Shown here: positions 17,859 through 29,841 of the stretch, one piece after another
Layout: every line of letters begins with the position of its first letter
Position numbering within the stretch: position 1 is the first letter of the stretch
Assembly: GCA_946221025.1 (NCBI GenBank)
Contig: CAMIMS010000016.1
Coordinates: 1 to 38,445, forward strand
Reading direction: 5' to 3'
Source of the DNA: an uncultured Pseudoclavibacter sp.
GTDB taxonomy: Bacteria > Actinomycetota > Actinomycetes > Actinomycetales > Microbacteriaceae
DNA length: 38,445 nt
The notes under the pieces: model-generated
Databases searched by the model: none
The model's input: only the letters and a program-made list of their open reading frames with translations
What the model was told of the DNA's origin: nothing
Made by a program: the position numbers and the translations under genes

Positions 17859-18614
17859 TCACGCCACCGGGGGTGGCCCGATTCGCTCGCGGCCCTTGAC
17901 CGGTTCGATGAGTTCGGGACCGTTGCGGCGCACATTGCCGACTGCGCGATCGACTTCGTATCCGGTGATTTCTTGTGCGACCTCGTCCCCTTCGGCTGCG
18001 ACGTGTGCGAGAAGCTCTGCGCCGTTTTGCGCATCCGGGTCGATCCAATCGGCCACTGCGTCGCGGCGAAGGAACACCGGCATCCGGTCGTGCACGCGGG
18101 CGAGATGGCCGGTGGATTCGCGAGTAAGGATGCTTGCCGAGAGCACCCACGCGTCGTCGCCGTCGGCTGCCGGATCTTTCCACCACTCATAGAGCCCGGC
18201 GAGAGGGAAGGTGCCCCCGTCGGCGGGCGTGAAAAAGAACGGCCGCTTCGAGCCGTCGGCGAGCGTTTCCCACTCGTAGTAGCCGGTGACCGGAATCACG
18301 GCGCGGCGCTTGGCGACCGCGGCCCGGAACGTGGGCTTCGTCGCCGCAGTCTCGCTTCGCGCATTGAACGCGCGTACCCCCACGCGCGGATCCTTCGCCC
18401 AGGAGGGGATGAGACCCCAGCTCGCGCCTTCGAGTCGCGTGACCGGGGCTGCACCGTCTTCGTCGTCGCGACCGCGGGATGCGACCACGATCGGGATGCG
18501 CGTGGTCGGTGCGTGGTTGAAGGAGGGTTCTGGCACATCGTCGCCGATGTGCTCCGCGTTGTAATCAGCTGCAAGCTCTCCGCTTGCCCGCGCCACGACG
18601 AAGCGACCGCACAT
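17859..18614 (-). CDS. SRAP-domain abasic-site protein (YedK/HMCES type)
   Basis: A 251-residue SOS-response-associated peptidase family protein. HMCES/YedK proteins form a covalent thiazolidine link between Cys2 and abasic sites in single-stranded DNA. The required residues are present: C2 after the initiator Met (CGRF), N33 in FNHAPT, N84 in AFNARSET, E114 in GYYEW and H175 in VHDRMP. Length is normal for the family. It lies between dedA (11 nt upstream) and app1 (6 nt downstream). No LexA box was found before this unit, unlike the neighbouring dnaE2 unit. Confidence 0.95.
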   Translation of the reverse strand: MCGRFVVARASGELAADYNAEHIGDDVPEPSFNHAPTTRIPIVVASRGRDDEDGAAPVTRLEGASWGLIPSWAKDPRVGVRAFNARSETAATKPTFRAAVAKRRAVIPVTGYYEWETLADGSKRPFFFTPADGGTFPLAGLYEWWKDPAADGDDAWVLSASILTRESTGHLARVHDRMPVFLRRDAVADWIDPDAQNGAELLAHVAAEGDEVAQEITGYEVDRAVGNVRRNGPELIEPVKGRERIGPPPVA

Positions 18615-18625
18615 GGGAGAGAAGT

Positions 18626-19387
18626 TTAGGAACGCACGGCGTCATCGCCCGGGTGCTCGTCGACCGTGGCTGTATTCCGACTCCCGAGCGACCGTTCGCA
18701 AGCACGGGGCGACTCGCTGTCGAGCGCTTCGGACCGTTCATCCGCGCCACCGGGACGCTTCGGTTCCAACAGCGCGTTGAGGCGCCGGCGAAGAAGCCAG
18801 AGGATGAGCAGCCCCGCGGCGATGATGCCCGCGAACACCGCGCCCGCGATGTGCAGCTTGCTCGACAGTTCCCGATAGCTTGCCGCGGCGACCGCGCCGA
18901 TGGTCACGTACGCGCACGACCAGATCAGGCACGCCGGCAGCGTCCACGCGATGAAGCGGCGGTAGGGGTATTTCGCCATGCCGGAGGTCAGCGGCACGAG
19001 CGAATGCAGCACCGGAAGGAACCGTGAGACGAAGATCGCGATGCCGCCTCGGTCGCGAAGCACTTGATCTGCCCGATCGAGGTGTCGAATCCCGATCCAC
19101 CGAGCGACCCGGGTGCGCCGGAACGCCGGGCCTATCCACCGCCCAATCCAGTAGCCGATTGATTCGCCGGTGAGCGAACCCACGATGACGGCGATGATCG
19201 TGGCGATCGCCTCAGGCCAGGACTGAACGGCCGAGCTGGCAACGAGCACCATCACATCCCCGGGCACGACGAGCCCCACGAGCACGCTCGTTTCGAGCGC
19301 GATCGCGACTCCCGTGATGAGGGCGCGCCAGACCGGATGAATGCTTGAGACAAACCCCAAGAACGCGTCGATCCAGTCGTTGACCAT
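18626..19387 (-). CDS. DedA/VTT-family membrane protein
   Basis: A 253-residue polytopic membrane protein of the DedA (SNARE-associated, VTT) family, members of which move lipid carriers such as undecaprenyl phosphate across the bilayer. Typical features are the re-entrant-loop text LVGLVVPGDVMVL, GSLTGESIGYWIGRWIG, and the arginine/proline motif FVSRFLPVLHSLVPLTSGMA. A basic, Ser/Glu-rich cytoplasmic tail follows residue 215. It is the first gene of a reverse unit with the SRAP and App1-like genes. Confidence 0.93.
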   Translation of the reverse strand: MVNDWIDAFLGFVSSIHPVWRALITGVAIALETSVLVGLVVPGDVMVLVASSAVQSWPEAIATIIAVIVGSLTGESIGYWIGRWIGPAFRRTRVARWIGIRHLDRADQVLRDRGGIAIFVSRFLPVLHSLVPLTSGMAKYPYRRFIAWTLPACLIWSCAYVTIGAVAAASYRELSSKLHIAGAVFAGIIAAGLLILWLLRRRLNALLEPKRPGGADERSEALDSESPRACERSLGSRNTATVDEHPGDDAVRS

Positions 19388-19430
19388 CTGCCGAGAATAG
19401 GGCTCGGATGGGGGAGCGCCCGAGCCTGCC

Positions 19431-19443
19431 GCAGGTTACCTGC
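19431..19443. promoter_or_regulatory. Small palindrome between dedA and cydA
   Basis: GCAGGT-T-ACCTGC is a perfect inverted repeat in the 231-nt divergent region between dedA and cydA, 44 nt upstream of the dedA start. It could be a regulator site; nothing identifies the protein. A 7-bp hairpin (GGCTCGG/CCGAGCC, 19401-19426) overlaps the dedA-proximal side. Confidence 0.3.
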
Positions 19444-19535
19444 CGGTGAACAGGCTGAGAACGGTCGATTGCTGCACGTCTCGCGCGGGGTCCGTCAGCA
19501 TCCGTCAAATTCCCAGTGCGCTCTCAGCAAATCGG

Positions 19536-19541
19536 TATGAT
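19536..19541 (+). promoter_or_regulatory. Candidate -10 box of the cyd operon
   Basis: TATGAT, 78 nt upstream of the cydA GTG. The -35 region is weak, suggesting activator dependence. Confidence 0.35.
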
Positions 19542-19618
19542 TGGCCGGTGAGGGGAGAGCGATATGCCCCCTCCGTCTGCGGCGCCGCCGTGCCGCATCT
19601 TCGTGCTGGAGGAGTCCC

Positions 19619-21046
19619 GTGGAGGAGATTCTCGATCCGCTCACGCTCGCCCGTTGGCAATTCGGGTTGACGACGATCTACCACTTCCTGTTCGTGCCGC
19701 TCACGCTCGGACTCGTGCTGCTGGTGGCCATTTGGCAGACCAAATGGGTGCGAACCGGCAAGCTCAAGTACCTGCAGCTGACGCGGTACTTCGGCAGCAT
19801 CTTCCTCATCAACTTCGCGATGGGCATCGTCACCGGCATCGTGCAGGAGTTCCAGTTCGGCATGAACTGGTCGGACTACTCGCGCTTCACCGGCGACGTG
19901 TTCGGTGCCCCGCTTGCCTTTGAGGGCCTGCTCGCCTTCTTCTTTGAGGCGACCATGGTGGGTCTGTGGATCTTCGGATGGGACAAGCTGCCGCAGAAGG
20001 TGCACCTGCTGTCCATCTGGGGCCTGGTGATCGGCACGTGGACGTCGGCCTACTTCATCCTCGTCGCGAACGCGTTCATGCAGAACCCGGTCGGCTACGC
20101 CATCAACCAGGAGACCGGTCGCGCCGAGCTCACCGACTTCGGAGCGGTACTCACCAACCCCGTCGCTTTCGCGGCGCTCGGGCACACGCTCGCCGCATCC
20201 ATCATGTTCGGCTGCACCGTCGTGGTGGCGTGCGCTGCGTGGCACCTCAAGCGTGAGAAGAACACCGAGGTCATGCGCCACGCCCTGAAGGTGGGTCTGT
20301 GGGGCACGATCCTCGGCGGCATTGGCGTGCTCGTCTCGGGCGACCAGCTGAGCCTCGTGATGGTCGCGACGCAGCCGATGAAGATGGCTGCGGCCGAGGC
20401 CACCTACGACACGGTCTCGGGCGCTGACGCGTCGTTCTCGATCTTCACCCTCGGAACCCCCGACGGAAAGACGGAGCTGTTCTCGGTTCGCATTCCGTAT
20501 GTGCTCGCGCTGCTGTCAACGCACGACCCGAACGGCACCGTGCACGGCATCAACGACCTGCAGGCCGAGTACCAGGCGCTGTTCGGCCCGGGCGACTACA
20601 CCCCGACGATCTGGATCACCTACTGGGCGTTCCGCTGGATGATGTTCTTCGGCTTCTTCGCGATCTTCGTCGCCATCGTGGGCCTCATCGTCACCCGCAA
20701 GGGCCGCCAGCCGAAGGCGTGGATGTGGAACATCGCCATGTACACGAGCGTGGCGCCGCTGCTCGGCATCATCGTGGGCTGGATCTTCACCGAGATGGGC
20801 CGCCAGCCGTGGCTCGTGTTTTCGCTCTTGCCTACCGAGGCGGGCGTCTCGCCGAACGTGAGTGGCCTGAGCGTGCTGCTCTCGCTCATCGGGTTCACCC
20901 TGGTCTACGGCATCCTCGCCGTGGTCGAAGTGAAGCTCGTGTTGAAGGCCGCCAAGAAGGACCCGCCGACGTTCGAGGACGTCGAGATCGACGGTGACTC
21001 CACGGATGATGCGGCCGAGCTCAAGCTGGAATCGAGCGTGTACTAA
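19619..21046 (+). CDS. cydA: Cytochrome bd ubiquinol/menaquinol oxidase subunit I
   Basis: A 475-residue membrane subunit of cytochrome bd oxidase, which reduces O2 to water with quinol electrons and has high oxygen affinity. Visible features are heme-ligand H22 in TIYHFLFVPL, the GIVTGIVQEFQFGMNW block carrying the conserved Glu/quinol-site residues, FEGLLAFFFEAT, a second heme histidine in ALGHTLAASIM, and the b558 region TEMGRQPW. The periplasmic Q-loop is short, as in actinobacteria. GTG at 19619 is chosen because GGAGGAG lies 4 nt upstream and the sequence then aligns with CydA N-termini. The stop overlaps the cydB ATG. Confidence 0.96.
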   Translation: MEEILDPLTLARWQFGLTTIYHFLFVPLTLGLVLLVAIWQTKWVRTGKLKYLQLTRYFGSIFLINFAMGIVTGIVQEFQFGMNWSDYSRFTGDVFGAPLAFEGLLAFFFEATMVGLWIFGWDKLPQKVHLLSIWGLVIGTWTSAYFILVANAFMQNPVGYAINQETGRAELTDFGAVLTNPVAFAALGHTLAASIMFGCTVVVACAAWHLKREKNTEVMRHALKVGLWGTILGGIGVLVSGDQLSLVMVATQPMKMAAAEATYDTVSGADASFSIFTLGTPDGKTELFSVRIPYVLALLSTHDPNGTVHGINDLQAEYQALFGPGDYTPTIWITYWAFRWMMFFGFFAIFVAIVGLIVTRKGRQPKAWMWNIAMYTSVAPLLGIIVGWIFTEMGRQPWLVFSLLPTEAGVSPNVSGLSVLLSLIGFTLVYGILAVVEVKLVLKAAKKDPPTFEDVEIDGDSTDDAAELKLESSVY

Positions 21047-22152
21047 TGGATCTTCAAGTTCTCTGGTTCTGGATCGTTGCCGTCATGTTCGTCGGGTACT
21101 TCGTGCTCGACGGGTTCGACTTCGGAGTCGGCATGGCACTGCCCTTCGTCGGCAAGACCGACACTGACCGCCGCGTGCTCATCAACGCGATCGGCCCCAT
21201 TTGGGACATGAACGAGACCTGGGTGATTGTCGCGGGCGCGTGCCTGTTCGCGGCGTTCCCCGAGTGGTACGCGACCGTGTTCGCCGGCTTCTACCTGCCG
21301 CTGTTCCTCATCCTGCTCGCGCTCATCGGCCGCGGTGTCTCATTCGAGTACCGCCACCAGGGCGATGACAGCGTGCGCTGGAAGAAGAGCTTCGACACCC
21401 TCATCGTGATCGGTTCGGTCGTGCCGGCCCTCTTGTGGGGCGTCGCGTTCGCGAACATCGTGCGGGGCCTGCCGATGGATGAGAACTTCAACTACACCGG
21501 TTCGTTCTTCGACCTGCTGAATCCGTACGCGCTGCTGGGGGGCCTCACGACCCTGACGCTGTTCTTCTACCACGGCCTGATTTTCATCACGCGAAAGACG
21601 GTCGGGGAGATCCGCGAGCGCGCACGCTCCCTCGCGATGAAGGTCGGCGTTGTCGTGGCGGTGCTCGCGATCGTCTTCCTCGGATGGACGGTCATCGCGC
21701 ACTTCTCGGTCGCCTCGCTCATCTTCGCGGTCGTGGCGGTGCTCGCCTTCGTCGGCTCGTACGCGGCGAACTTCCTGCACCGCGACGGCCTCGCCTTCGG
21801 GCTCGGTGCGCTCACGGTCGGCACGGCGGTTCTCGCCCTGTTCTCGGCACTGTTCCCGAACCTCATGCCGAACACCGCCGACCCGGCGAATCCGCTCACG
21901 ATCTACAACGGCTCGTCCACTGAGCTCACCCTCACGATCATGAGCTGGGCAGCGCTGTTCATCATCCCGTTCGTGCTCCTCTACCAGGGCTGGTCGCTGT
22001 GGGTGTTCCGTAAGCGCATCCGTCGCAGCCACATCACCGGTGACATCGAGGACGACCGGGTGGATGCGCAGATCGAGGCCGACCGCGGTCGCGTCCTCGA
22101 GCCGGCAACGGCGAAGGCCGAGAGCGCGGCCGGTTCGGGCTCGGATCTCTGA
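21046..22152 (+). CDS. cydB: Cytochrome bd oxidase subunit II
   Basis: A 368-residue polytopic partner of CydA. It begins MDLQVLWFWIVAVMFVGYFVLDGFDFGVGM, a CydB hallmark, followed by GPIWDMNETW and the usual eight or so helices. The acidic C-terminal tail is a variable part. It is translationally coupled to cydA through a TAATG overlap and precedes the fused cydDC gene by 24 nt. Confidence 0.96.
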   Translation: MDLQVLWFWIVAVMFVGYFVLDGFDFGVGMALPFVGKTDTDRRVLINAIGPIWDMNETWVIVAGACLFAAFPEWYATVFAGFYLPLFLILLALIGRGVSFEYRHQGDDSVRWKKSFDTLIVIGSVVPALLWGVAFANIVRGLPMDENFNYTGSFFDLLNPYALLGGLTTLTLFFYHGLIFITRKTVGEIRERARSLAMKVGVVVAVLAIVFLGWTVIAHFSVASLIFAVVAVLAFVGSYAANFLHRDGLAFGLGALTVGTAVLALFSALFPNLMPNTADPANPLTIYNGSSTELTLTIMSWAALFIIPFVLLYQGWSLWVFRKRIRRSHITGDIEDDRVDAQIEADRGRVLEPATAKAESAAGSGSDL

Positions 22153-22176
22153 TCCGCCCCGTCCGCTGAATCTCGC

Positions 22177-25100
22177 GTGAAACCCCTCGACCCGCGCCTT
22201 CTGCGGGTGGCGCCCGCCGCCATCAGGTTCATGGTGGCGGGCGCCCTCGTCGGCGTGCTCGGCGCGGCCGCGACCATCGCGGCGGCGTGGTTCACCGCGA
22301 AGGCGGCCACATCCGCCATGGCCGGCCAGCAGCTCGACACGCTCTGGCCGCTCATTGCCGGGCTTATCGCCGCGGTGATCGTGCGCGGTCTGTGCGCCTG
22401 GGGCATGGATGCGGCCGCCGCCCGTGCGGGCACGCTCGCGGTGAGCCAGGTGCGCGAGCGCCTCATCGACGCGATCGACTCGCTCGGCCCCGGCTGGGTT
22501 CGCGCGCGGCACAGCCTCGACCTGACGACCACCGCCGGTGGCGGCCTCACGGCGCTCGAGGGCTACTTCTCGAGGTACTTGCCGCAACTGCTCCTGTGCG
22601 CGATCGCGACGCCGATGATCATGCTCGCCATCGGCCTTGCCGATGTGCCCTCGCTCATCACGATCATCGCCACTATTCCCGCGATCCCGCTGTTCATGTG
22701 GCTGATCGGGCTTGCCACCCAGCGCGCATCCGATAAGCGATTCCGCGCGCTCACCGATCTCGCGGTCGGGTTCCTGGATGTGATCGAGGGGCTCTCGACC
22801 CTGAAGATCTTCGGGCGGGCTGAGCGTCAGCGCGCCCGCGTGCGGGCGATCACCGATGAGTACCGCCGCTCGACGATGGGGGTGCTGCGGCTGTCGTTCC
22901 TCTCTGGGTTCGCGCTCGAACTGCTCGCGAGCCTCGCCGTGGCGATCATCGCGGTCACGATCGGCATCCGGCTCGTGAACGACATGATGCTGTTGCAGAC
23001 GGGCCTGTTCGTGCTGCTGCTCGCGCCGGAGGCATTCATTCCGCTTCGCGAAGTCGGTGCCCGCTATCACGCGGCGGCAGACGGGGTTGCGGCGGCGGAT
23101 GCGGCGCTCGCCGTCATTGACGATGCGAACGCGAGGCCGGGCACTTCCGTCGCTGCAGCGCCGGAGGCCGCCTACGAGCACGCACAGGATGCGCTCGAAT
23201 TCCGGAACGTCACCGTGACGCACGATGACCTCATCGCGGTCGATGCGTTCAGCGCCACCGTCCCGGAGGGCTCAGTGACCGTGCTCACCGGCGAGTCCGG
23301 CGCCGGAAAGACGACGCTGCTCGATGTCGCCCGGGGCGTGGTCACCCCGGCTGCGGGCACGGTGCGGTTCCGCGGCGAGCAGGTCACGGCGGAGCACGTG
23401 TCGTGGTCGGGCCAGCGGGCGGAACTCTTCGAGGGAACGGTGCGCGAAAACCTGCGCATCGGTGACTCGAACGGCGCGAGCGACGGCCTTCTCCAAGACG
23501 CCCTGCACACGGTGGGGCTGGATGAGGAAATCAGCCTCAACACTCCGCTTGGTCCCGGCGGAACCGGCCTCTCCGGCGGTCAGGCACAGCGGCTCACGCT
23601 TGCGCGCGCCATCGTGCGGGCGAGTCTTCTGACCACCCCGATCGTGCTCGCTGATGAGCCCTCAGCCGCCCTCGATACCGATGCGGAACGCCTCGTCGTT
23701 CGCGCGCTTCGCGACCTCGCGAACCGCGGCGCCGCCGTGCTCGTGGTGAGTCACCGCGAGGAGATCATTCGCAGTGCCGACCGAATCATCGAGCTTGCGA
23801 CGCCGCACCGAGAAGCGCAGGCGCGAAGCGGGGCATCCGAGCAAACCGAAGAAACCGCATCCGACCACACCGTCGCCCCGCCGGAGCCCGTCGTCACCGG
23901 TGCCCCGGCCAAAGCCGCCGCATCCGCCACGCACCGGGGCGAACTCACCCCGATGCGCGCCCGCGTCATCGGCCTGCTCGCGAAGATCGGCGGCCCGGGG
24001 CAGCGATCGCTCACCCGCGACGAGCAGGACGTGCTGAACCTGGCGCTGCCGACCCTGGCCTCGCTCGCACCGGCCATCGGCTTCGGCGTCCTGTGGGGTG
24101 TGAGCGTGGTGGCGCTGCTTGCCTGCTCGGGCTACCTCATCACCGCCGCGTCGCTCACCACGTTCATCCTGCTGCTGCAAATCCCGATCGTTGGCGTGCG
24201 GGCCTTCGCGCTCGGTCGCTCCGTGTTCCGCTACCTCGAGCGCCTTGCCGGACACGATGTGTCCTTCCGCCAACTCGGTCAGATGCGGGTGGGGGTGCTC
24301 GAGCGCATGCTTCCCCTCGCTCCGGCGGGCATCGCCGGAGCACGCCGTTCGGATGTGCTCGCGAGCATTGTTGAAGACATTGACGAGCTGCAGTTCCTCA
24401 CGCTCCGCATTGTCGAACCGATCATCGTGAGCTCGATCACCATGCTGCTGTCGGTCATCGGCGTCGCCATCGTGTGGCCGCCCGCCGGGGTGACACTCTT
24501 TGTCGCGCTCCTCCTCGCCTTCGTCGTCGCGGTGCTCGCGAACGAGCGGGTCGCGGGCGCCCGCGAGCGTGAACTCGCCGGCCGCCGGGCTGAACTCATC
24601 CGCCGGGTCGAACAGTTCGTATCGAGGCTGGATGTGCTGGGAGCATTTGGTGGCAAACGGGATGCGCGCGATGCGCTCGAGCGAGCAGATGCCAAGCTCG
24701 CCGATGCGGTGCTCGCTCGCACCCTGGGCGCCGGGGCCATCTCCGGAGCGGTGACTCTCTGCGCCGGCCTCGCCTCCGCGGCGGCGCTCGCGGTCGGTAT
24801 CAACGCCACGGCCACGGGGGCGCTCGCCGCGCCCATGCTGACGCTCATCACGATGGTGCCGCTCGCGGTCTTCGAAGTGTTCCAGGCGGTTCCCGTCGCG
24901 GTGACCTCGTGGCGGGTGCGCGGGAGCGCGAGCCGCATCGCCGAATCCATCCCGTCTGGGCGCCCGAGCGAGATTCCGGATGAAACCGAACCCACCCCCG
25001 CGGTCGACCTGCCAGAGGGCCCGGTCACGATCGAGCTGCGCGACTTCACGGCCGCGTGGCCGGAGCGTGCAGGCGCACCGAGTGGAACCGGCGCTCCCGA

Positions 25101-25734
25101 GCAGCAACCGGTCGGCCCCATCTCTCTGACCGTGGAGCCGGGCGACCGGGTGCTCATCACCGGCCCGTCGGGCTCGGGCAAGACGACGCTCGCCTACGCG
25201 CTCGTGCGCTTCCTCGAGCACGGCGGTGAATACGAGATCAACGGTGTGGACGCGCGCTCGCTCGACGTGCGCCGCGCGGTCGGTCTCATCGAGCAGCGCC
25301 CGCACCTATTCGCGAACACCATCGAGCAGAACCTGCTGTTCGCGAAGCCCGATGCGACGGCGGATGAGCTTGAGCGCGTGCTCGAGCGGGTCGGGCTCGA
25401 CGAGTGGGTGCGCCAGCGCGGTGGGCTCGGCGCGAACGTGGGGGAGCGCGGCGCGCTCGTCTCGGGCGGTCAGGCGCAGCGCATCGCCCTCGCCAGGGCC
25501 CTGCTCGCGGACTTTCCGGTGCTCGTGCTCGATGAACCCACGGCCAGCGTTGACGCCGAGCGCGCCAACGCCCTCATCCGTGAACTCATCGATGCCGCGG
25601 GCAGTGAGCGCGCGCTCATCATCATTTCTCACGTGCCGCTCGAAGCGGGTGTCGCCACGGACCGCATCCGCCTCGAACAACCGCGCCCGCGCACCGAGCG
25701 CGACTCCATCCGCAGCGCTAGCCTTGAGCGCTGA
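22177..25734 (+). CDS. cydDC: Fused CydD-CydC thiol-reductant ABC exporter
   Basis: A 1185-residue fusion of two ABC half-transporters. CydDC exports glutathione/cysteine-type thiols or otherwise moves heme/thiol needed for cytochrome bd assembly. The N-terminal CydD half has TM helices to about residue 320 and an ATPase with Walker A GESGAGKTT (K378), signature LSGGQAQR and Walker B VLADEPSAALD. A linker (about 540-590) leads to the CydC half, with its own TM region and ATPase (Walker A GPSGSGKTT with K1002, VSGGQAQR, VLDEPTASVD). Other bacteria have two genes; the single-chain form is frequent in actinobacteria. GTG start at 22177. Follows cydAB in the same operon. Confidence 0.94.
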   Translation: MKPLDPRLLRVAPAAIRFMVAGALVGVLGAAATIAAAWFTAKAATSAMAGQQLDTLWPLIAGLIAAVIVRGLCAWGMDAAAARAGTLAVSQVRERLIDAIDSLGPGWVRARHSLDLTTTAGGGLTALEGYFSRYLPQLLLCAIATPMIMLAIGLADVPSLITIIATIPAIPLFMWLIGLATQRASDKRFRALTDLAVGFLDVIEGLSTLKIFGRAERQRARVRAITDEYRRSTMGVLRLSFLSGFALELLASLAVAIIAVTIGIRLVNDMMLLQTGLFVLLLAPEAFIPLREVGARYHAAADGVAAADAALAVIDDANARPGTSVAAAPEAAYEHAQDALEFRNVTVTHDDLIAVDAFSATVPEGSVTVLTGESGAGKTTLLDVARGVVTPAAGTVRFRGEQVTAEHVSWSGQRAELFEGTVRENLRIGDSNGASDGLLQDALHTVGLDEEISLNTPLGPGGTGLSGGQAQRLTLARAIVRASLLTTPIVLADEPSAALDTDAERLVVRALRDLANRGAAVLVVSHREEIIRSADRIIELATPHREAQARSGASEQTEETASDHTVAPPEPVVTGAPAKAAASATHRGELTPMRARVIGLLAKIGGPGQRSLTRDEQDVLNLALPTLASLAPAIGFGVLWGVSVVALLACSGYLITAASLTTFILLLQIPIVGVRAFALGRSVFRYLERLAGHDVSFRQLGQMRVGVLERMLPLAPAGIAGARRSDVLASIVEDIDELQFLTLRIVEPIIVSSITMLLSVIGVAIVWPPAGVTLFVALLLAFVVAVLANERVAGARERELAGRRAELIRRVEQFVSRLDVLGAFGGKRDARDALERADAKLADAVLARTLGAGAISGAVTLCAGLASAAALAVGINATATGALAAPMLTLITMVPLAVFEVFQAVPVAVTSWRVRGSASRIAESIPSGRPSEIPDETEPTPAVDLPEGPVTIELRDFTAAWPERAGAPSGTGAPEQQPVGPISLTVEPGDRVLITGPSGSGKTTLAYALVRFLEHGGEYEINGVDARSLDVRRAVGLIEQRPHLFANTIEQNLLFAKPDATADELERVLERVGLDEWVRQRGGLGANVGERGALVSGGQAQRIALARALLADFPVLVLDEPTASVDAERANALIRELIDAAGSERALIIISHVPLEAGVATDRIRLEQPRPRTERDSIRSASLER

Positions 25735-25760
25735 TTCGTCCCGTCGCCGAAAGACCACGC

Positions 25761-28310
<2,550 letters not shown>

Positions 28311-28365
28311 CCGGCACCGCCGCGGCCGACGTGGAGGGATTCGATCTCGGCTCGTCCCCGCCGAG

Positions 28366-28393
28366 TTGGTGCGTCACACCGCGTCGTTACACT
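28366..28393 (+). promoter_or_regulatory. Promoter for a leaderless transcript of the EspG-like operon
   Basis: TTGGTG (28366-28371) and TACACT (28388-28393), separated by 16 nt, form a clear -35/-10 pair. The GTG at 28401 begins about 7 nt after the -10 box, so transcription and translation probably start at the same base. Confidence 0.65.
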
Positions 28394-28400
28394 GCCGAGC

Positions 28401-29111
28401 GTGGATGCGACGCAACAGCCCGATACTCCGTCCGCGGCCGATATGCCTCCTGCGGATCTTCACGAACCGATCATGCTCGCGCCCGCGGAGCTCGTGGCGA
28501 TTTTCAGTCAGCTCGAGGGCGGGAAGTCGCTGCACGCGGTCCGCGCCGCGGTGCTGCCGACGATGAACAGCGACGAAGGCCTGTTCAATCGATTCGTCGT
28601 CAACGGCTTTGGCAGCATGATCGCGCGGGGTCTGTACGGGATGGATGACTCGGGCAACATGCTGATCAGCGATGCCGCTCGGGCAGTGCTCCACGCTGCC
28701 GACACCGCCGACCAGTGGCTGTCGATGAGTCGTGTTCGCCCCGGACGAATCTCGAGCTTTGCCTTCGGTGAGCAAATACTCATCATGAATCGCGGGCCGC
28801 TGGATGTGATCGCGACGGCCACCATCCCCGTTGATGCGGAAACGCTTCTGGCTGAGCTGGTGCGCGAGTTTTATGAGGAAGCACAGCCCGCCGAAGACGG
28901 ACTGATCGGTGCCCTGGTGTGGACCGGCACGGATCCGGATCCCCTCTACTCGCTTTCGCTGAAGCAAGAGGCCGATCTCGTCGTGCTGGTTACCGCGGAC
29001 GACGAAGACGAGACCGAAGAAGAAATCGACCGGATCCCGCGCGAACAGGTGACCGACGCGATTCTCGACTGGATTGAATCCAACAAGCAGATGAACGGGG
29101 CCAAGGCATGA
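28401..29111 (+). CDS. EspG-like ESX secretion-associated protein, first copy
   Basis: A 236-residue cytosolic protein of the length and apparent topology of EspG proteins (actinobacterial type VII secretion chaperones that bind WXG/PE-PPE-type substrates). From about residue 26 it reads LAPAELVAIFSQLEG; then a helical W/G-rich region (FVVNGFGSMIARGLYGMDDSGNM), a Trp-containing helix (TADQWLSMSR), beta strands (ISSFAFGEQILIMNRG) and an acidic helical C-terminus. Family assignment is by pattern and by context beside WXG100-like genes; no signature motif proves it. The leaderless start and the ATGA overlap with the next gene show a two-gene operon. Confidence 0.6.
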   Translation: MDATQQPDTPSAADMPPADLHEPIMLAPAELVAIFSQLEGGKSLHAVRAAVLPTMNSDEGLFNRFVVNGFGSMIARGLYGMDDSGNMLISDAARAVLHAADTADQWLSMSRVRPGRISSFAFGEQILIMNRGPLDVIATATIPVDAETLLAELVREFYEEAQPAEDGLIGALVWTGTDPDPLYSLSLKQEADLVVLVTADDEDETEEEIDRIPREQVTDAILDWIESNKQMNGAKA

Positions 29112-29800
29112 CCGATGCAACTGCAGCGGCCGACGACCGCGTGACGGTCGAGGTCACGTCGATCGAGTTCACGGAGTGCGAGCTGCTCGCGCTCGATGCC
29201 ATTGTCCGCACCGAGGAGGCGCAGATCCCGCTCGGGCTGTTCGGGCTTTCCGGGTGGGCCGAGGATCCAGAAGTGCTCGCGGCAGCCACCCGCAACGGCT
29301 TCTCGCAGATGGCGATCTTCGGCAAAGTTCGTCTTGAAGAGGGCAACATCGTGCTCTCGGAGGACCTGGGCACGCTCGGAACGTTCATGGCGCAGGCAAG
29401 CCGCTGGATCGGTGTGAGCCTTGTCCGCGAAGGGCAAGCGAAGACGCAGTCAATTCGGTGGATGTCCGCGTTGGAGCCGGGACTGGCAAGTGTCGGTCTC
29501 GAGGAGTTGAACTTCGCGACGTGGATGATTGAACCGCTGCCGCTTCCGGCTGAAACCACCCACGCCATGGAATGGATACTCGGTCGCGCCCAGAAGGTTG
29601 CACAACCCGGCGACACGCTGGGAATCGGTGTCATCGACCCGGCCCTGGCTGATGAAGACGCTTCCGTTCTATTCGACGTCACCGAGCGGGGCTTCACGGT
29701 TCGCGACGGCGACGCGTCGGCCGGTCAATCAATCGATTGGACTAACAACCCCGCAACCGCTGTCGTTCGCTTGCTCGAATCCCGCGCGACAACCGCATAG
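29108..29800 (+). CDS. EspG-like ESX secretion-associated protein, second copy
   Basis: A 230-residue, strongly acidic relative of the preceding protein with the same order of elements: LALDAIVRTEEAQIP, a helical block with FSQMAIFGKV, GTFMAQASRWIGVSLVR (equivalent to the TADQWL helix), RWMSALEPGLASV strands, and a final WTNNPATAVVRLLES helix. Sequence identity to its neighbour is low, so the two may form a heterodimeric chaperone or each serve different clients. Translation is coupled by the 4-nt ATGA overlap. The first WXG100-like gene starts 122 nt downstream behind its own palindromic promoter. Confidence 0.55.
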   Translation: MTDATAAADDRVTVEVTSIEFTECELLALDAIVRTEEAQIPLGLFGLSGWAEDPEVLAAATRNGFSQMAIFGKVRLEEGNIVLSEDLGTLGTFMAQASRWIGVSLVREGQAKTQSIRWMSALEPGLASVGLEELNFATWMIEPLPLPAETTHAMEWILGRAQKVAQPGDTLGIGVIDPALADEDASVLFDVTERGFTVRDGDASAGQSIDWTNNPATAVVRLLESRATTA

Positions 29801-29841
29801 CACAGGCCCCACACCGATACGGGCGGCGCGGCACCGCTCGC

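Noticed and set aside
16230..18629. 799-codon forward open frame
   Set aside because: Antisense to the DUF6504, App1-like and SRAP genes, which carry full catalytic motifs on the other strand; high-GC third positions keep this frame open.
19407..19426. Further copy of the WXG promoter palindrome before cyd
   Set aside because: It shares only the left GATGGGGGAG half, lacks the CCCCATC arm, and is about 200 nt from cydA.
21340..23223. 627-codon reverse open frame
   Set aside because: Arg/Glu/His-rich shadow of cydB and cydDC with no recognisable domain.
23662..25305. 547-codon reverse open frame
   Set aside because: Shadow of the cydDC ATPase and membrane regions, low-complexity composition.
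28311..28365. leuS terminator
   Set aside because: Only a 6-bp stem (28346-28351 with 28360-28365) with an 8-nt loop overlaps the next promoter; too weak to call.
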